A DNA stretch of 64,000 nt from Dirofilaria immitis (GCA_024305405.1 JAKNDB010000105.1:3223501-3287500), one strand, 5' to 3'; counted from the stretch's first letter, positions 28,401-40,918 are shown. The notes: a model not told the origin generated them from the letters alone. A program made the numbers and translations.

Positions 28401-31400
28401 ACAATAACAGATCACCTTCTGCAAGGCAAGTTGATGAATAATATTATAATTTGAAAATAATACCATAATATATATTTAAAGAAAAACGGATATAGAAAAA
28501 AACAAAGGACTAAATCATTCAATAACTTTTCTTGGAAAAATATTCTTTCTCCTCATTTTATTCGGATCAAATTTAATCTATAAAAAACTTTACTACCTGA
28601 CTTTTTTATAACAATAATTCTCTCATAACGAAAATTTTTAGGAGATACAACCTTTAATAACTTCTGCACATCTGTAACCAATTTCCTTGCCTTCCCATAG
28701 TTCAATGCTTCGTTGAATCTCTTGAATCCTTCGTCTCTGACGTGAACAGTTTGACTCCGGCAAAGCTCGGACGCTCTGTTCTCTAAAAAGTGTAACGAGA
28801 TAATGAATGAAGTATAAAATCAAAGCAAAATCATGCAAATTTTTATATAACGCAATTTTATTTTAAAAAGAGTGGAACTGACGTTTTCAAATGATTAATC
28901 AGAAATGAAGGACATAGTGATTCTATTTTCACAGCAAGACCACTAAAATAACTTTTTGTGCTTTTTAAATCTTCGATTTCATCAGGCGGTCGTGCCAGAT
29001 GACATAATATCTAAAAAATACAATAATAACAATAGAAAATTATTATTTTTAAAATAATATAAAACTTGGTAGTAATAATTGATGGTGGAGTATATTCATG
29101 TATTATATATATTTATTATATTGAAAACTGGAATGAAAATTCAGTTAAATTCAAGTCGAATCAAAAATTTTTGAAAAGCAAGAAAACTAACATTTGTAAA
29201 TTCAACATAACGAAAGAAATGAACAACAGGAATTTCGAGAAGAGAGGAAGCACATATTTAACAGCAAGTCGAAATGTTTCACCTCCAGGAGTTATACTGT
29301 GTGCTCGATCTTCCAACTACAAAAAAAAAAAAAAAAGACAAATGCCTTAAAAATATCCTTCTTTGTGTTAAGCAATAGTTTTAAACAAATTTAATGTGAT
29401 ATGAAAATAATAATAAAAAGGAAGAATATCATTATTACCATAAAAACTGCTCATATTTTGCATCATTCAACACTTTTCTATCACAGTTGTCAACGACTTC
29501 TTGAATAAATCCTTAAAATAAGTCACAAAGAATGACGAGATACATCATAGTAATTCAAGACTTCAACATTTAAAAACAAGAAAAAAAACTTCGAACTATA
29601 TTTGCTGAAATTATTTGTTAATAATAAATAATACCATATAAGCAATATAAACATCAAATTCATGAGCTTCCGCAAGTTCCCATAAGCCGGCTCCTACACA
29701 TGGGGTGTCAGACATTTCAATTGCATCTTCCAGCATTCGCTGAACCTTCACTGTTAATTCGTGCAATTCCAAAATGTCACCAAATATTTCATCAAGGTAA
29801 TGCTGAAAATATATTTTGTATTGATGACTGACATTGCTGAAAAAATCAGAGCTTGGTCACGAAACAAAACTAAAAAACGAATATATTAAGACTACTAACC
29901 TCATCAGAATCTTCAAAAACAGTCTCAAAACGACGCCGGAATACATGAATGATAAGATTAAGATCACGAAGATATTGAGCTTCCTCACGATTGAAATCGC
30001 GTGACGCCTTAATTTATATTTCTTTTGACGAATAAGGTAATACATAACAAATGGATATACTGCAATGCACAAATTAGAAATGATATATGGTTATAACATA
30101 AATGAAAAATGCATTATATTCCGAAGTAATCTGAAAAAACCTCTTCATATGACATTTCCTGCACAATGTCTTCAACATTTTCATTTAATATTCCAGCTGT
30201 GGATGTCTCTTCTTCATTATACAACATTTCTGTAAGCTCCATCAGGCTCTAAAAATAAGTCAGAACTATGGTAACAGAAGATTATTAAGCACAATGGAAG
30301 ACTATAAGTCAATTTATTCAAATAATGAAGCAAAACATAAGTTATGGAAAAACAGAAGAATCACCATTGAGAAATTTTGCAGTTTATAATATTTTTATAT
30401 TATTCTACTAAAACTCCAAATTTATCGATGATAGAAAAAGATCATAATAAAGTATTTTACTCACTGTATCAGCACTCAGCGCAATTTTCAAATTCTGTAA
30501 ACCAATAGTCGGATCACATTTCCTTATGTTTTTCACATAATTTCCAGTCCACTGAAACGAAAATCAATTACATCCAGAAAATTATTAACAACTATTTAGA
30601 AACAAGAAAAATAAAATTCCCTTAACATACCTTTAATATATCTGCAGCAATATATTCGATAACAGAAAGCAAATATAGCATTACTTCCTCATCTAGTTTA
30701 TAACCTAGCAATTCCTGAAACGACTTTCACTAAAATCATAGCTGTAAACGCTTCCTTGTCAATGGCTTAATAAGTTTTTTTTTTTTTTTTTTTTTTTATC
30801 ATATAGCAATAAAATATTTCATGATTAAAAAGAAATTGAAATAATACCTTTAATTTTGGTTGCAGTATATGCAAAAGTGATGTTAGGCTTTTCGAATTTG
30901 CGTTCCGTTTATCATGAAGTTTTTTCGTGGAATTTTGTGTAATGCTTCAGGAGTATTTTGAAACTGAAAGCAAAAGATCCGTACAACCATTTGCATTTTT
31001 ATCAGCGGAAAGAATTTATATGACGGCAATGTAAAAAGGATAATGATGATTTCAGAAAAAGAAACAACCTGAATAACCCAATGGAACATGCTAGCTGGCA
31101 AAGTAGTACGCATACTTCGCTCCATATCCTCAATTGTCTGCGGATGACATTCCAATAATTCAAAAATAAACATATTAGTATTTCCTGGATATGTTCAGCA
31201 GCTGCTTGATCCAATCCAATCCCAGGATGACAATTATTGGATATCTGCAAAAGTATACAACAATATTGAAACCATCAGAAGAATTTTTGAAAGTGCTTAA
31301 AAATCTGAAGAATCATAATAAAAAGAAATCGTAATAAAGATTTTCAAAATAAAACTCAAAAATTTCCTTGCCAGTAAGCTATGTGTATCGGGAAATCCGA

Positions 31401-31942
31401 AGCAAGCTTCGATCAGTATTTCGACTGACTAATTCAATCCTTTATTTTCTGCTCTATTGATTTATGTGTACTATTTGAACACGTTTGTTTTCTGATGTAT
31501 TGATTTATGTGTATAATATGCTACATGTATCTTCCTCATACTGCAACTCCGATTTATATTTTCATATATAAGGCGCGCACGCCCCAGGAGTTCATCCATT
31601 AATCTTACAAGTAACCTCTGCGATCGATCCGCCGACATTCTGCTGTCGTGACTGTAATCTTCTTCATTCCTTTCCCACTTTTATTGTGCTGCTTTACAGG
31701 ATCAGTTTCCCGTATCTATATTTTATGGTGCTGGATGAACGCATTTACGCAACTTAACGAGGAAAGTATACAGCGGGATTTGCATTTACTGGTGATGAAA
31801 TATAGCGGAATATGAAATAAATTATAATTAAGATACTCACTTGATATATCCGATCTATGAAGATTTTCTGATTCTTCCATTGCGAATGACGATTTGCTGA
31901 TAGTGAGCGATTAAAGCTACCATCACTTACGTTGATGTCCAT
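10428..31942 (-). CDS. sos-1: Son of sevenless: Ras guanine-nucleotide exchange factor, complete, 33 exons
   Basis: SOS couples receptor tyrosine kinases via GRB2/SEM-5 to Ras, acting at the plasma membrane. Exons 5' to 3': 31942-31841, 31244-31069, 30963-30848, 30714-30631, 30551-30465, 30248-30141, 30007-29900, 29802-29635, 29511-29439, 29316-29192, 29010-28883, 28782-28652, 28418-28374, 28210-28040, 27870-27732, 27652-27569, 27459-27340, 27240-27082, 26838-26704, 26338-26186, 25947-25854, 25574-25365, 25236-25054, 24930-24815, 24582-24505, 24069-23917, 14605-14486, 12949-12774, 11841-11771, 11635-11318, 11066-10896, 10781-10642, 10548-10428. Approximate residues: histone fold 20-190, DH 226-430, PH 470-590, REM 617-810 ([18 protein letters not shown]), RasGEF 838-1100 ([24 protein letters not shown]), then a proline-rich tail with SH3-binding sites ([16 protein letters not shown]) ending [11 protein letters not shown], as in vertebrate SOS. 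Eleven single missing bases are needed, after which length is 1457 codons plus stop and all phases agree. The intron at 27339-27241 uses a GC donor. The start ATG at 31942 precedes the histone fold by about 20 residues; an upstream exon is possible because an acceptor lies at 31963. Confidence 0.95.
11771..12949 (-). other. sos-1 tail region: intron between exons 12949-12774 and 11841-11771
   Basis: The 932-bp intron 11842-12773 is A+T-rich and carries no exon candidate. The flanking exons encode the start of the SOS tail ([12 protein letters not shown], then [10 protein letters not shown]). A short repeat, ataatattctctaatca, occurs twice in tandem near 12250-12283. Confidence 0.5.
14160..14345. 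repeat. Diverged tandem array of gataagttccaaaa units
   Basis: Variants of gataagttcc(aaaaa) recur at irregular 20-60 bp spacing (near 14176, 14211, 14257, 14287, 14313 and 14350), just outside the sos-1 exon at 14486-14605, in the intron separating it from 12949. This looks like an old decayed minisatellite. Confidence 0.5.
15594..15830 (-). CDS. Candidate secreted peptide nested in sos-1 intron
   Basis: An ATG at 15830 begins a strong signal-peptide-like sequence ([18 protein letters not shown]). About 25 codons in, the reading frame becomes repetitive Val/Leu, while the next frame gives the much more protein-like [20 protein letters not shown] and then [14 protein letters not shown] with a stop near 15653. 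Adding one C in the CC of atgcctcc joins the two, the same kind of correction needed in sos-1 itself. A further protein-like segment ([18 protein letters not shown]) ends at 15594 in the first frame. No family is recognised. A donor-like GT (AATCAG/GTATCA near 15714) offers a spliced alternative. Confidence 0.3.
   Translation of the reverse strand: MLLLFLICLTHLVLNLSSFYSKMPPLVLILMNDFRLNNQVSVVVVLLLLLLPSTLPRTESFLLPSPVYGISPFYHNSI
16271..16400. repeat. TA microsatellite and 41-bp tandem duplication
   Basis: A TATATA run lies at about 16275-16296. Units at 16327-16367 and 16368-16400 share ggaatttcactaaaacgaag followed by aactagtacatat without mismatch, giving a 41-bp period with an incomplete second copy. 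Confidence 0.8.
16670..16783 (+). CDS. Very small ORF with signal-peptide-like N terminus (weak)
   Basis: A 37-codon frame begins [20 protein letters not shown] and stops at 16781. It runs antisense to sos-1 inside the large intron. The hydrophobic core resembles a secretion signal, but the rest is short and ends in a Phe run. There is no homologue in memory and no clear downstream exon, so chance is a real possibility. Confidence 0.15.
   Translation: MMRKMSTLLILLLGIFIIRTSIIVNMSSNSVPKNFFF
19550..19717 (-). CDS. Candidate secreted cysteine-rich peptide, first exon, nested in sos-1 intron
   Basis: The ATG at 19717 opens a 56-codon exon with a signal-peptide-like N terminus ([17 protein letters not shown]). 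A short mature region follows, with four cysteines spaced C-x8-C-x10-C-x9-C (EYC, DYC, DKC, WFC) and a dibasic/furin-type site, SRRKR. The exon ends exactly at a good donor, ACGAAG/GTGAGC, in phase 0. Without splicing, the frame runs only eight more codons (to 19523). Splicing to the acceptor TTCTTCTAG near 19523 would end the protein at once, so a more distal last exon may exist. The signal, cysteine spacing, cleavage site and donor are visible; the secreted neuropeptide- or defensin-like role is inference. Confidence 0.35.
22276..23054 (-). CDS. Candidate secreted basic peptide, three exons, nested in sos-1 intron
   Basis: Exon B, 22550-22425, sits between TTTCAG and a GTGAGC donor. It encodes [20 protein letters not shown] then [20 protein letters not shown]. 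Exon C, 22316-22276, follows GGCAG in matching phase 1 and encodes [12 protein letters not shown] plus stop. Upstream on the same strand, an ATG at 23054 starts a strong signal peptide ([20 protein letters not shown]) that can splice in phase at 22949 (weak donor AAAT/GTCGC). The product would be about 90 residues, secreted, with a CPRRF...SSSCG cysteine pair and a very basic C terminus. No family recognised. The B-C join is good; the signal exon link is less certain. Confidence 0.35.
31380..31740. promoter_or_regulatory. Promoter/LTR-like block in sos-1 intron 1
   Basis: Within the first sos-1 intron, base composition rises sharply. A TATA-like word (catatataag) at about 31564 is followed by gcgcgcacgccccagg, and two diverged copies of attgatttatgtgta lie near 31457 and 31499. 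The block could be an alternative promoter of sos-1 or a solo LTR fragment. I find no convincing TG...CA ends with target duplication, so the element type is open. Confidence 0.3.
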
Positions 31943-31962
31943 GGAATGACGTGCGGCACCGC

Positions 31963-34005
31963 CTAAAAACACCAAACAGAAACACATCATATGCTACTTA
32001 TCCACATAATAATTAGCAGCAAACAAAATTAGAGACAAATTTCAGGACTAATAAGAGAAGGGTATAAAGGATAATTGGAACATACACAGAGCAAAAGCAC
32101 TACAATTCTTTAATTCACGCATTACTCGTTTATTCAATACCTTTTATCTTATCAATTACAAGAAGCTTTCTTTGTACCTTTGATGTAAAAACTCATCCAG
32201 GTTGAAGTTTAAATTTTGATTCATTCGCACTATCAAACTACTTGAAAACACAACCAATTAATCGTTTCAATTGAAAAAAAAGTTTCGATGATTTAAAAAA
32301 TAGTGCAATCGAAATGAGTAGTAAAAAGATAAAAACGAGTGCGACATGATCATCATATTTCTAGTCCAGTCTCCTTTTCAATCTGAATGAAAAACTTTGA
32401 TATTTATTCGAACTATCTGAATTTATTATGTAATATACTTACTTTAAAACTGAACAATTCTTCACATAAGATAAGTAAACAAAGAAGGCGAATTCGAAAT
32501 CACAAATCCCAATCTCGAGGGAACGTACAGAAGAATCGCCAAAATAGTCAGACTACATTAAACCTCTATTTAGCAGCGAAAACATTTGACGCAACAAACT
32601 TATCGGATGCTCGAATTCGGTACAAAACTATCGTCTTCTTTGCAGCTTATATTACTTTCTATCTGTTCTATTTGAGAAATGCTGGTAATGAAGCTTTACC
32701 GCCACATTATTCGTATATTAGGAGACTCGAGTTATCTCGAAGATTTAGCCTTTTGATCTTTTACTCTCATTATACGATTACTGTGAGAAAGTGCACAGAC
32801 AGCTTAAATCATAACTTCTCGTCTGAAAAACATTTCAAGAATAAAAATTATCCCGAACAACTTTTCTTTTGACTACGAACAATGTTTACTATCGAATAGC
32901 TGAACCATTCAATCTTAGACTTTTAAACTGATTCAAAATCAAAGTTGTACGAAGTCACAGATTGCAATTCCAAATTGAAGTTGTTCTTAACAGTTTCTGT
33001 GCTTTAACAATTTTAACCTGACTATATAATTCTCATATAAAAAAGAATCTCACTTTAACAAAACATCGAAAGCGAATGAGCCTACATATGTAATATCATT
33101 TATTTATTCCAACTTAAACCATCAAAAAAAAATCTATTTAAAAACGGGCGATGACTTTGCAATAGTTTTATCAACGTCCTTTCAGGGAGTATATTTATCG
33201 CTGCAATTCCCAAAAACAATGCCGACTTTACTTCTACCCTTAGTATATGTGTCTTCTTTTCTATTGAAATCATAAATCTGTGACATTTATGTGAAAGATT
33301 ATATTAATCATTCATCCAACATTCGAATAATGTTCTTTGTATATCTTCTTATAAGATTCTATGCTCACGCGATAAACGCATGAGAAATTATTTTATTTCA
33401 TACAAATAACAATGAAAACATTTTGAATATAGAAAACATTGCAAATTAATTCTTAAAAAAATAAATATCAGATTTATAGTGTTAACCGACAGCTTCTTGA
33501 CAAATTAAAAATAATTAACAGTAAAATGATGATGATATGACCAGGTAAAACGTATTTCTGCACTGAAAGACATCGTTGAAATTGCTGAATGGAATTTCAA
33601 CGATTATATAACGATTTTTGCGGTTTTTAAATAATGATAAAAACTCGATAATGGATGGAAATTATTCGGTGAAGATGAAATTATAAAAATCTATTTTTCG
33701 AAAACAGGATCGGACAACAGATAATGCAATGAGTCTGTAAAGATTTTGTTAATTCTGGATAAGATATGGAATGAGATTCACTGAGATCTTAGAAAATTAA
33801 AACATAATATTCAGAAATGAATAACAAAACATGAACACCAACTAAGGTACTAACTGTTCTGTACTAATTAACCATAATTCTTAAAGGAAGAAAAACTTAA
33901 TTTCATAATTAAATGAGATCTGATACTGCTGATTGTTTCAGTAAGCATTTTGTTTAGTTAACATTTCTCTTCTTTAAATATACGATAAATTTTCCGACTA
34001 ACTTA
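31963..34005. other. sos-1 upstream region
   Basis: About 2 kb between the sos-1 first coding exon and the 3' end of the next minus-strand gene. An acceptor-like TTTTTAG sits just before the first exon (31963), so sos-1 may have an upstream noncoding exon or a spliced-leader site there. A 161-codon plus-strand open frame at 32387-32872 has no recognisable domain and is not called as a gene. The remainder looks noncoding. Confidence 0.5.
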
Positions 34006-37000
34006 CTAGTCAGCAAATTTAGCATTTTCAGTTGCAGATTTGAATTGAGTATAAAAATCCCTCAGCTCACTGATATGTGCAAAATCATCGTTTAACTCCA
34101 TGTGCAGCAGAGAAAATATCTGATCGAAATTTTCTAGCTTCAAATCAGCAACCTTAGCATCTGATTCAACCACAGAACTTAGATTTATGTTCGCTTTTGG
34201 AAACCACTCTCTAAAACTCACGCACTAGTTTATTTTGAAAAAAATTTCGATAATTAAAAACTGTTTGATATTAGTTAAGCTTGGTTTTTTTTCATTTTTT
34301 GATTTTTTTGGTTGATTTTTTTATAACTTAGCTAGAGATGACAAAAAGTACTACTATTTCAATGAAAAAATTGAGCTGTACTCTAAATAATATGGGGAAA
34401 AAATTCATGACCATATGATCTCAATCTGCAGTAATTCTGGTATCATATCTGAAAAAAATAAACTATACCTGAGTTTTTGAATGACTTTTGTTTTAGCAGT
34501 CATTTTGCCAGTAAAGATAATCCAGAATGCGTATTTTATTAAAATTTCCTCATTCGAACTTATTAATGAATTTAGATTACCAATCTTAATTTCGCTTTTC
34601 GGCTCTATTGTTACACCGTATAGATTTTCGTTGTTAATACCAATCTGAAATTTGATAGAATATACTACACAAATAATGACTAGTTATTCTATTACAAATG
34701 AAAGACAAATATACTCAATAGAATTTAATAGAAATTTGATGAACTTTATAAGCGATTCCATGAATGGCTATAGTAAAAAAATCCAATATCAGTGACATTT
34801 CACATATCCCGAACATTTTATGAATATCAACTTAGTAAAGAGTCAAAAAGAACTTACTGAATTAAATTTCTTCTCATACGGGAAAGATTTAGACAGCGGA
34901 AATGAAGGGGTGAAAGTATCACGTGCAAATCCTGAATAACCGGATATTGGCCTAATAGTAAATAATTTATTGAGTAGCCAAGATTTATGCTTGCTTCCGT
35001 TCGATACGAATTGCATATTGGAATCCATGGCACAAGTTGCCAGCACGAAATTGCTTAAAAATTCTGATTTAATAGCAAAATGAAAAACATAAAAGTAAAA
35101 ACTGTGAAACCATTCAGTTCGAGAATTTCCGGATAGAAAAAGTTAATTCATAAAAGTTCATGATAAGTTTAAGATCAATTTTTAAATAAAAACATTTAAA
35201 GGCTTCCTGTCAAACAAATATTTCATATTGTTTCAAACAAACTAATCATAACAATGATAATTAATGATTAGCATGTTCAGAATAATGATCGTGTCCCTCA
35301 TTAATTATAAATTATACAGTAAGTTTTGGAAATAATTAGCAACAACTATTACATAGAAGGTGTAATGAATGATATAATGAAATCGTTGATATAATGAAAT
35401 TCAAAACAAAAGGCAATCTCATAAAAAATTAACACAGTATTTCAACAATAGTAATAAAATCATCATTTCTTTAAAAATGACATTCCGAATTATTAAGTTT
35501 ATAGTTGAAATATAAGATTTTTGCAAAATAAGTAGAATTTGTAATTCATACAACTACATAATTTTCAAAACGTTTCTTATATTACCAAAAACTAACTGTT
35601 TCAACTTAATAATTTACCCAGCAGAAAGAAATGTGATAAGTTGTACGGCACCATACTGAAACATTGTGTCCTTTTTCGCCACACATAAATGCATTATTAA
35701 ATTAAAGATCAATGAAGTAAGCATATTAGATTGTTGAGTCGCTGTGGGTAGACAACCAATTATTATTGGTGCGAATCTTTGTTTGCTACCTGATTCGTCA
35801 TCTGAAATGACAACAGAAATAGACAAAGCAATATAGTTTTATCGGACATCAATCAAAATCAAATAACGAGTGTCCATTAAAAAAATTTTTGCCGAAATCG
35901 GCAAAATAGAATTTTCAGATTTTCTATATCGTTTCCTAATCAATATTTGGAAAAAAGCAAATGCAAGAAAATTAACTGAATAAAAACTTAGATAGGAGAG
36001 TAGAAAATCCAATGGAACGACTAATAACGTTTAATAACTGAAAGAAAAAGTGATGAAAATTTACTACTATTGCTAGTAGAAAAATCTTTTAAAACACTTT
36101 TATGGGATCAATCTCTTGAGAGGAATTCAAAAGATAAACTACACAAAATGTTTCAAAACTTTGATCTAAAGCTAGAAAACGACTAGTTGTAATAATATGA
36201 TAATTACATTAAAAATTCAACTGAAACTTCTTCTGATAGCAAATAAAAAGAATTCTTCCAGCTATTTATCTACCTTCATTGCAGATGTAAAGATTAAAAG
36301 TCATAATCAAAGTCGGCATATAGATATATCATCAAGTTTTTAGACTGAAATTTCGAGAATAACTGAAATATGTATCAATTTTACCTGCAAATTCGCAGGT
36401 ATTTTTGAAAGTTTTAATCTAGAAACTTGACAAATATCGGCTGCGATAAAAAAATTTTATAAACAAAGCATATTATTATTAATTTTAATATATATCAACT
36501 TTTTGCTGCTGTGATGGGCTAAGAACAAAAAGTCCATACAACTGATAGTTGATCAAAGTGATTTCGGAGATCAATAAATTCATTCTCTAGTATCACCATC
36601 AAAAATGTTTATGTTTGAACAGATATAGGGAATTCCATTTTTCATTGCTCTACTCATCACTTATTATAAAACTAAGCAGTAAATCGTGCAACTGCACTTT
36701 TTTCATTTCACTACTTGCAAGAATTTCTGGAAGATGAACTAACAATATGATTCATAAGTTCCATTATATTAATGCACACCCATTTCTTTTTTTTTTTTGG
36801 TAATTATCATCAGTTTATCTCCACTGAATTTACTAATGACCTTCATGATGTTTTACTAACAAACTAGTTAATAAGTTAATAGTCAACAATACTTTGAAGT
36901 TATTCATGGTTAAATTTGCCATTTTATCATTTCCATGAAAATTTAAAATAAAGATCTGTTAATAAGCTGAACACATTCTATTCCCTTTTTCTTTGATTAT

Positions 37001-39213
37001 GAAAATTTTTAGCTAAAATCTCAGCGACATCCATATAAAGCTCAAAAACGAGGCATACCAATTCGTGTGTTATTGCTTTTCAGTAATGTAAATGGATTAA
37101 CAGCATCTCTCATGAGTTGCTGGTTGGCAAAAGTAATTTAGCTGGGAATAGTGACTGTTTCCTTCGTGTGCAAAGTGGAAATAAAGATTCCATGTTGGCT
37201 CGATATGCTCCCACTACTAATCCCCGCTTTTTCGCAACTTCCTGCATATTCCTGAAAAAATTTTTTATCTACTTGAAATAAAATTACCTTCTCTGAGCAC
37301 ATTAACTCAGTAATTTTAAAACAATACTCATACAACTATCTGACACTCATAAAAGCTATTTGGCTTCAGAAAAAATAAGACATTTCGTGCATGTTATTTA
37401 AAAAAGAAAATCTTTTAATCACAACTTTTCAAGACAGATATATTAGTTATTCTCAAATATTAATCCATCATTCGATATTTCCTTTTCTTCTCTTTCCCTC
37501 ATATATCACTCATTAATTTAGCATTTGTAATATTTCGAAGAATTCCCTTCCAAATACTTAATTCGAGATTCTACCTAGTTACAATATTAACTATCAATTT
37601 TGACTGATTTACCACATTCAATTCATCACGCTTTATCTGTTTCCTCATTTTTGAAATCGATCCAAGCAGATCCATTAATGCGCATCTATTACAGCTGAGC
37701 ATATTCAATTAATGTCTGTCACAATGATAGCGTTTACTTTAAAATCTGATTTATAAAGAAATACTAAGGCTTATTATTAGTACCATTGCTAATACTATTG
37801 CTGCTTACACAAGAAGATATCCTACCTTATGCAAAATCTTGCAGTGACATCAAGTATATAGTGAAATTTAAATACCATAACATCGCAGGATAAATAAAAA
37901 TTCAGAATAGAAAGATTTTAATTTCAAGATTGTTGGAAAAATACATTCTATTATAACTGCTCAACATACTGAAAGTTTAATTCTATTCCAACCAACTTTA
38001 CGAAGGATTGAAATATTACTCAAGACATTTGAAAAAAAAACAAATCTTCGATAATTATAGTAAAAATAAAACCCGAATAGTTTAAACTGCTTATATATAT
38101 ATTCAAGAACAGACGGATTATGATAATTTTGAATTTTGACATAATTATAATAGCGTGTACGTGTCCTGCTAAATATATCCCAGTATTTTTTAGTATCGAC
38201 AATTAGGCCCATTTTGAGGAAGAATCAAAGCCTATCAAGGCACTTGTCATATGTTTATACCATACGTCGCTATTAACGATAAAATTATCTCAATATAATT
38301 TACAGATTCTAAATAACTTAATATAATACCCAACAAATCCTGTCGATAACTAAATTATATAAAGATCACTTTAATAAACTATCGTAATTGAAGCAGATTT
38401 CTTTCAATAGCTTTTTTTATTTTAATTAAAAGAATAGAGTATCAGCCTGAAAAGGCGGAATCTGTTCATCAAAATTAAAAGCTTCGAAATCCGTAAATAT
38501 AAACTAACCTTTGCTTTCTGAGCTTCATGCTGTGATGTTTCAATGATGGAAAGACTAGAAACACCAGCCGCTAGTAACCGTTCAGCAAAGTGTCGTGAAT
38601 GCAAATCAAACATGGCGATGCTCATATCATTAAGAGTATTTCCATCCGGAGATTTCGAAAGTAGTGCATTCATCAAATATGCTAATAAAACAAGCTTTAT
38701 CTCTAATGGAAATGCATTACACAATAAGCTTAAAGAGATTTCTTAAAGTCCTTAGTATAACAAAATGAAAACAAGATTTTTTATATTTGCTTATAAAATT
38801 TGTTGATTCTATTGACCATTCATTACTCTTGTCCATTAGAAACAAATCCTCTATTAATTTTTCTGCATATTACAAATACTGACGAAGAAATAAATTCGAT
38901 AACAAAATTCTAATTAACAAATATTTGTGCTTTTGCACTTATCAATTTATTTTATTAAAAACTCTACACGCTTACTTTCCAGTTTTTCATCCCCAATGCC
39001 GATGCCTGTACTTCTAGCCATTTTGACTTCATTTTCCCGTAGATAAAATTCTTTTCGTGAAATTAACTGTGCCAAATTCTGTTTTTCAGAATGTTCCGAA
39101 CTTTCTTTCATAATTTGAGATCTCTCATTTTTGAGATATTTTGGAGAACCTTTCGTAAACGATGATTTTAATTTTTCATTCTGCAAATCGCCAGAATTTC
39201 TTTCAAACGAAGG
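34006..39213 (-). CDS. Unrecognised multi-exon protein, 3' end complete, 5' end not found
   Basis: Exons 5' to 3': 39213-38976, 38741-38509, 37251-37059, 35801-35618, 35053-34858, 34644-34469, 34210-34006 (stop). All use GT-AG borders, and the last four joins keep phase exactly. The first exon is charged (FERNSGDLQNEKLKSSF); the next is helical and hydrophobic (ISLSLLCNAFPLEIKLVLLA, ERLLAAGVSSLSIIE). Later segments include QRFAPIIIGCLPTATQQSN, IRPISGYSGFARDTF and IKYAFWIIFTGKM. Exon 37251-37059 needs one extra T at 37129-37132. The 38509-37251 join is out of phase, so a small exon or bases are missing there. Helix-rich composition hints at an armadillo/HEAT-like fold, but I do not recognise the family. 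Confidence 0.6.
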
Positions 39214-40918
39214 CTGAAAACATAAGTAAAATATAATTTATATTCTATAATAGTCATTACGAATTATAAGATACATCTAAAAGTTTAAATTAGAAGTAGA
39301 TTTAACAAACTGTAAAATCAAAATGGATTTTACAATAATTTCATAAAATCATGAAATTAAACATGAAAAATTACAGCATATTTTATAGTAAACAAAAAAA
39401 TTAGCATAACTGAGCGAATTTGAACAGATGTATATTTCGTCAATTATAAATTAGAGAACTCGAAAAGTTGTGTTATTATATGGCAACATTCAAAACGATA
39501 TGCTCAGTTTCTGTAATTCTCAAATATGCTTGCAAAATGAAATCCATCAAACCTCTGTTTTCACACAGGCATCACTCATATGGAATTGGCCGGACACTAT
39601 TGAATCCGCGTGCAAGTGCGAACCTGAATATGATCCAGTACCTGCAGAGAATGCAGAAGTGCATGCCAATGTATTGCAACACTTCCTAATCGTACTTACA
39701 AACATTTCAGAAGTCCTTCCATATAATTCATCCTATCCATATATCTTTGTGAATTATACGCAAAAACTCTGAAACTATATATATTTTACGTATACAACAT
39801 TCCGTCAGCGCATACATGTAAAAATAGTCAATGAAATCCAACAAAAAAAAAGTATAGTAATAAAGTGTAGTAATAATTGTTATCTAATAAAATACCGTAA
39901 TCCAATCGTAGTGTCAAGACACAATCAATTTGAATGTCATTTTCAATTTGTTAATTTTTAGATGAGTGTTGTTCTGACAATATTCTATAGTATCTCTCTT
40001 TTCTGGAACTCATTTCAGTTTTAAATATCAAAAATTTTTTATCAATCTGTCATGTGAAATACACATTAAATATTTCAAGTTCTCTAAAAACTTGGATTTT
40101 TATTAGTAAACTGATTAAAATATAATTATATATATGAAGAAGTGAATCAAATTTAAGATATTTTAAATACGAAATGGATAATTTTATTTTTTATTTATTA
40201 GTGAATTTGAAGTGTTCGTAAAATTGAAATATTGCTTTAATAGTTGAAATTGTCATGTAAAACATGCGATGAAATTGAAAAACTCGTTGATGACGCAAAC
40301 TGTGGACATATTATTTAGGAAGTTTGCAGTCATCTATAAGTATCTCTCAAATGGTATTAATGGGAAATGCCAGTTGCTGCTTTTTGTCAATACGCAAAAA
40401 AAAGAATGGTTCAAAATTTGGAATAATTATGTTAAATTGCCTCCAGGTTGATGTTTTAAAACAGCATCAGAAATGACATTGAAGAAATTTTAGAAAATCA
40501 ATGATTATTCTTCTCTTTATTTGCTTAATATTTACTTTCATTTGGTTTCTGTTTTCATTTCCCTTTGTTGCTCACCATGGACGATTTATTTTTAAATGAT
40601 TTGTAAAGAAGGATTGTAAGATTGTTGTTATTTATAGTTCAATTCAATTTTCTTTCGAGTTTTTTTTTAATTGAAGTGAAAAGAAAAGTTTTATTCCGGT
40701 TTTATTCCAAATATGAGGTAATCAGACAACAATGGAGAATGAAATGAAATGAGCATAAAAACTGAATCATTTATTGAATGCTTTCCTAATTTATCATTAC
40801 CATGCCATCCTTTCAAATTGTCATCATAACATGTTATTATTACCTGACATCATCAATAAAATTACTGATCATGCTAGTGTAAAAGAATTCTTGAATCTGG
40901 GAATGCCATAGGGCATAT
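39214..40918. other. Mostly noncoding gap with one possible exon
   Basis: A+T-rich DNA between two minus-strand coding regions. Only 39555-39695 is exon-like (listed separately). The small frame at 40269-40451 (+) has no recognisable feature. Confidence 0.45.
39470..39772 (+). CDS. Hypothetical open frame / possible exon
   Basis: A 100-codon plus-strand frame. Its central part, 39569-39691, is richer in G+C and lies between a TTTTCACACAG acceptor-like site and a GTACTT donor-like site. It encodes SLIWNWPDTIESACKCEPEY then DPVPAENAEVHANVLQHF. A second plus frame is open across the same block. It might be an upstream exon of the ground-like gene at 41684, since the phases (0/0) would allow it, but there is no sequence argument beyond that. 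No family recognised. Confidence 0.25.
   Translation: MLLYGNIQNDMLSFCNSQICLQNEIHQTSVFTQASLIWNWPDTIESACKCEPEYDPVPAENAEVHANVLQHFLIVLTNISEVLPYNSSYPYIFVNYTQKL

Noticed and set aside
32387..32872. 161-codon plus-strand open frame, the longest apart from real exons and repeats
   Set aside because: It has no signal, domain or splice context, a composition typical of A+T-rich DNA, and sits in the sos-1 upstream region. Length alone is not enough.
34858..35801. Possible resemblance of the 34-39 kb gene to the proteasome adaptor ECM29
   Set aside because: Only scattered hydrophobic/Gln similarities; gene length and exon order do not fit.
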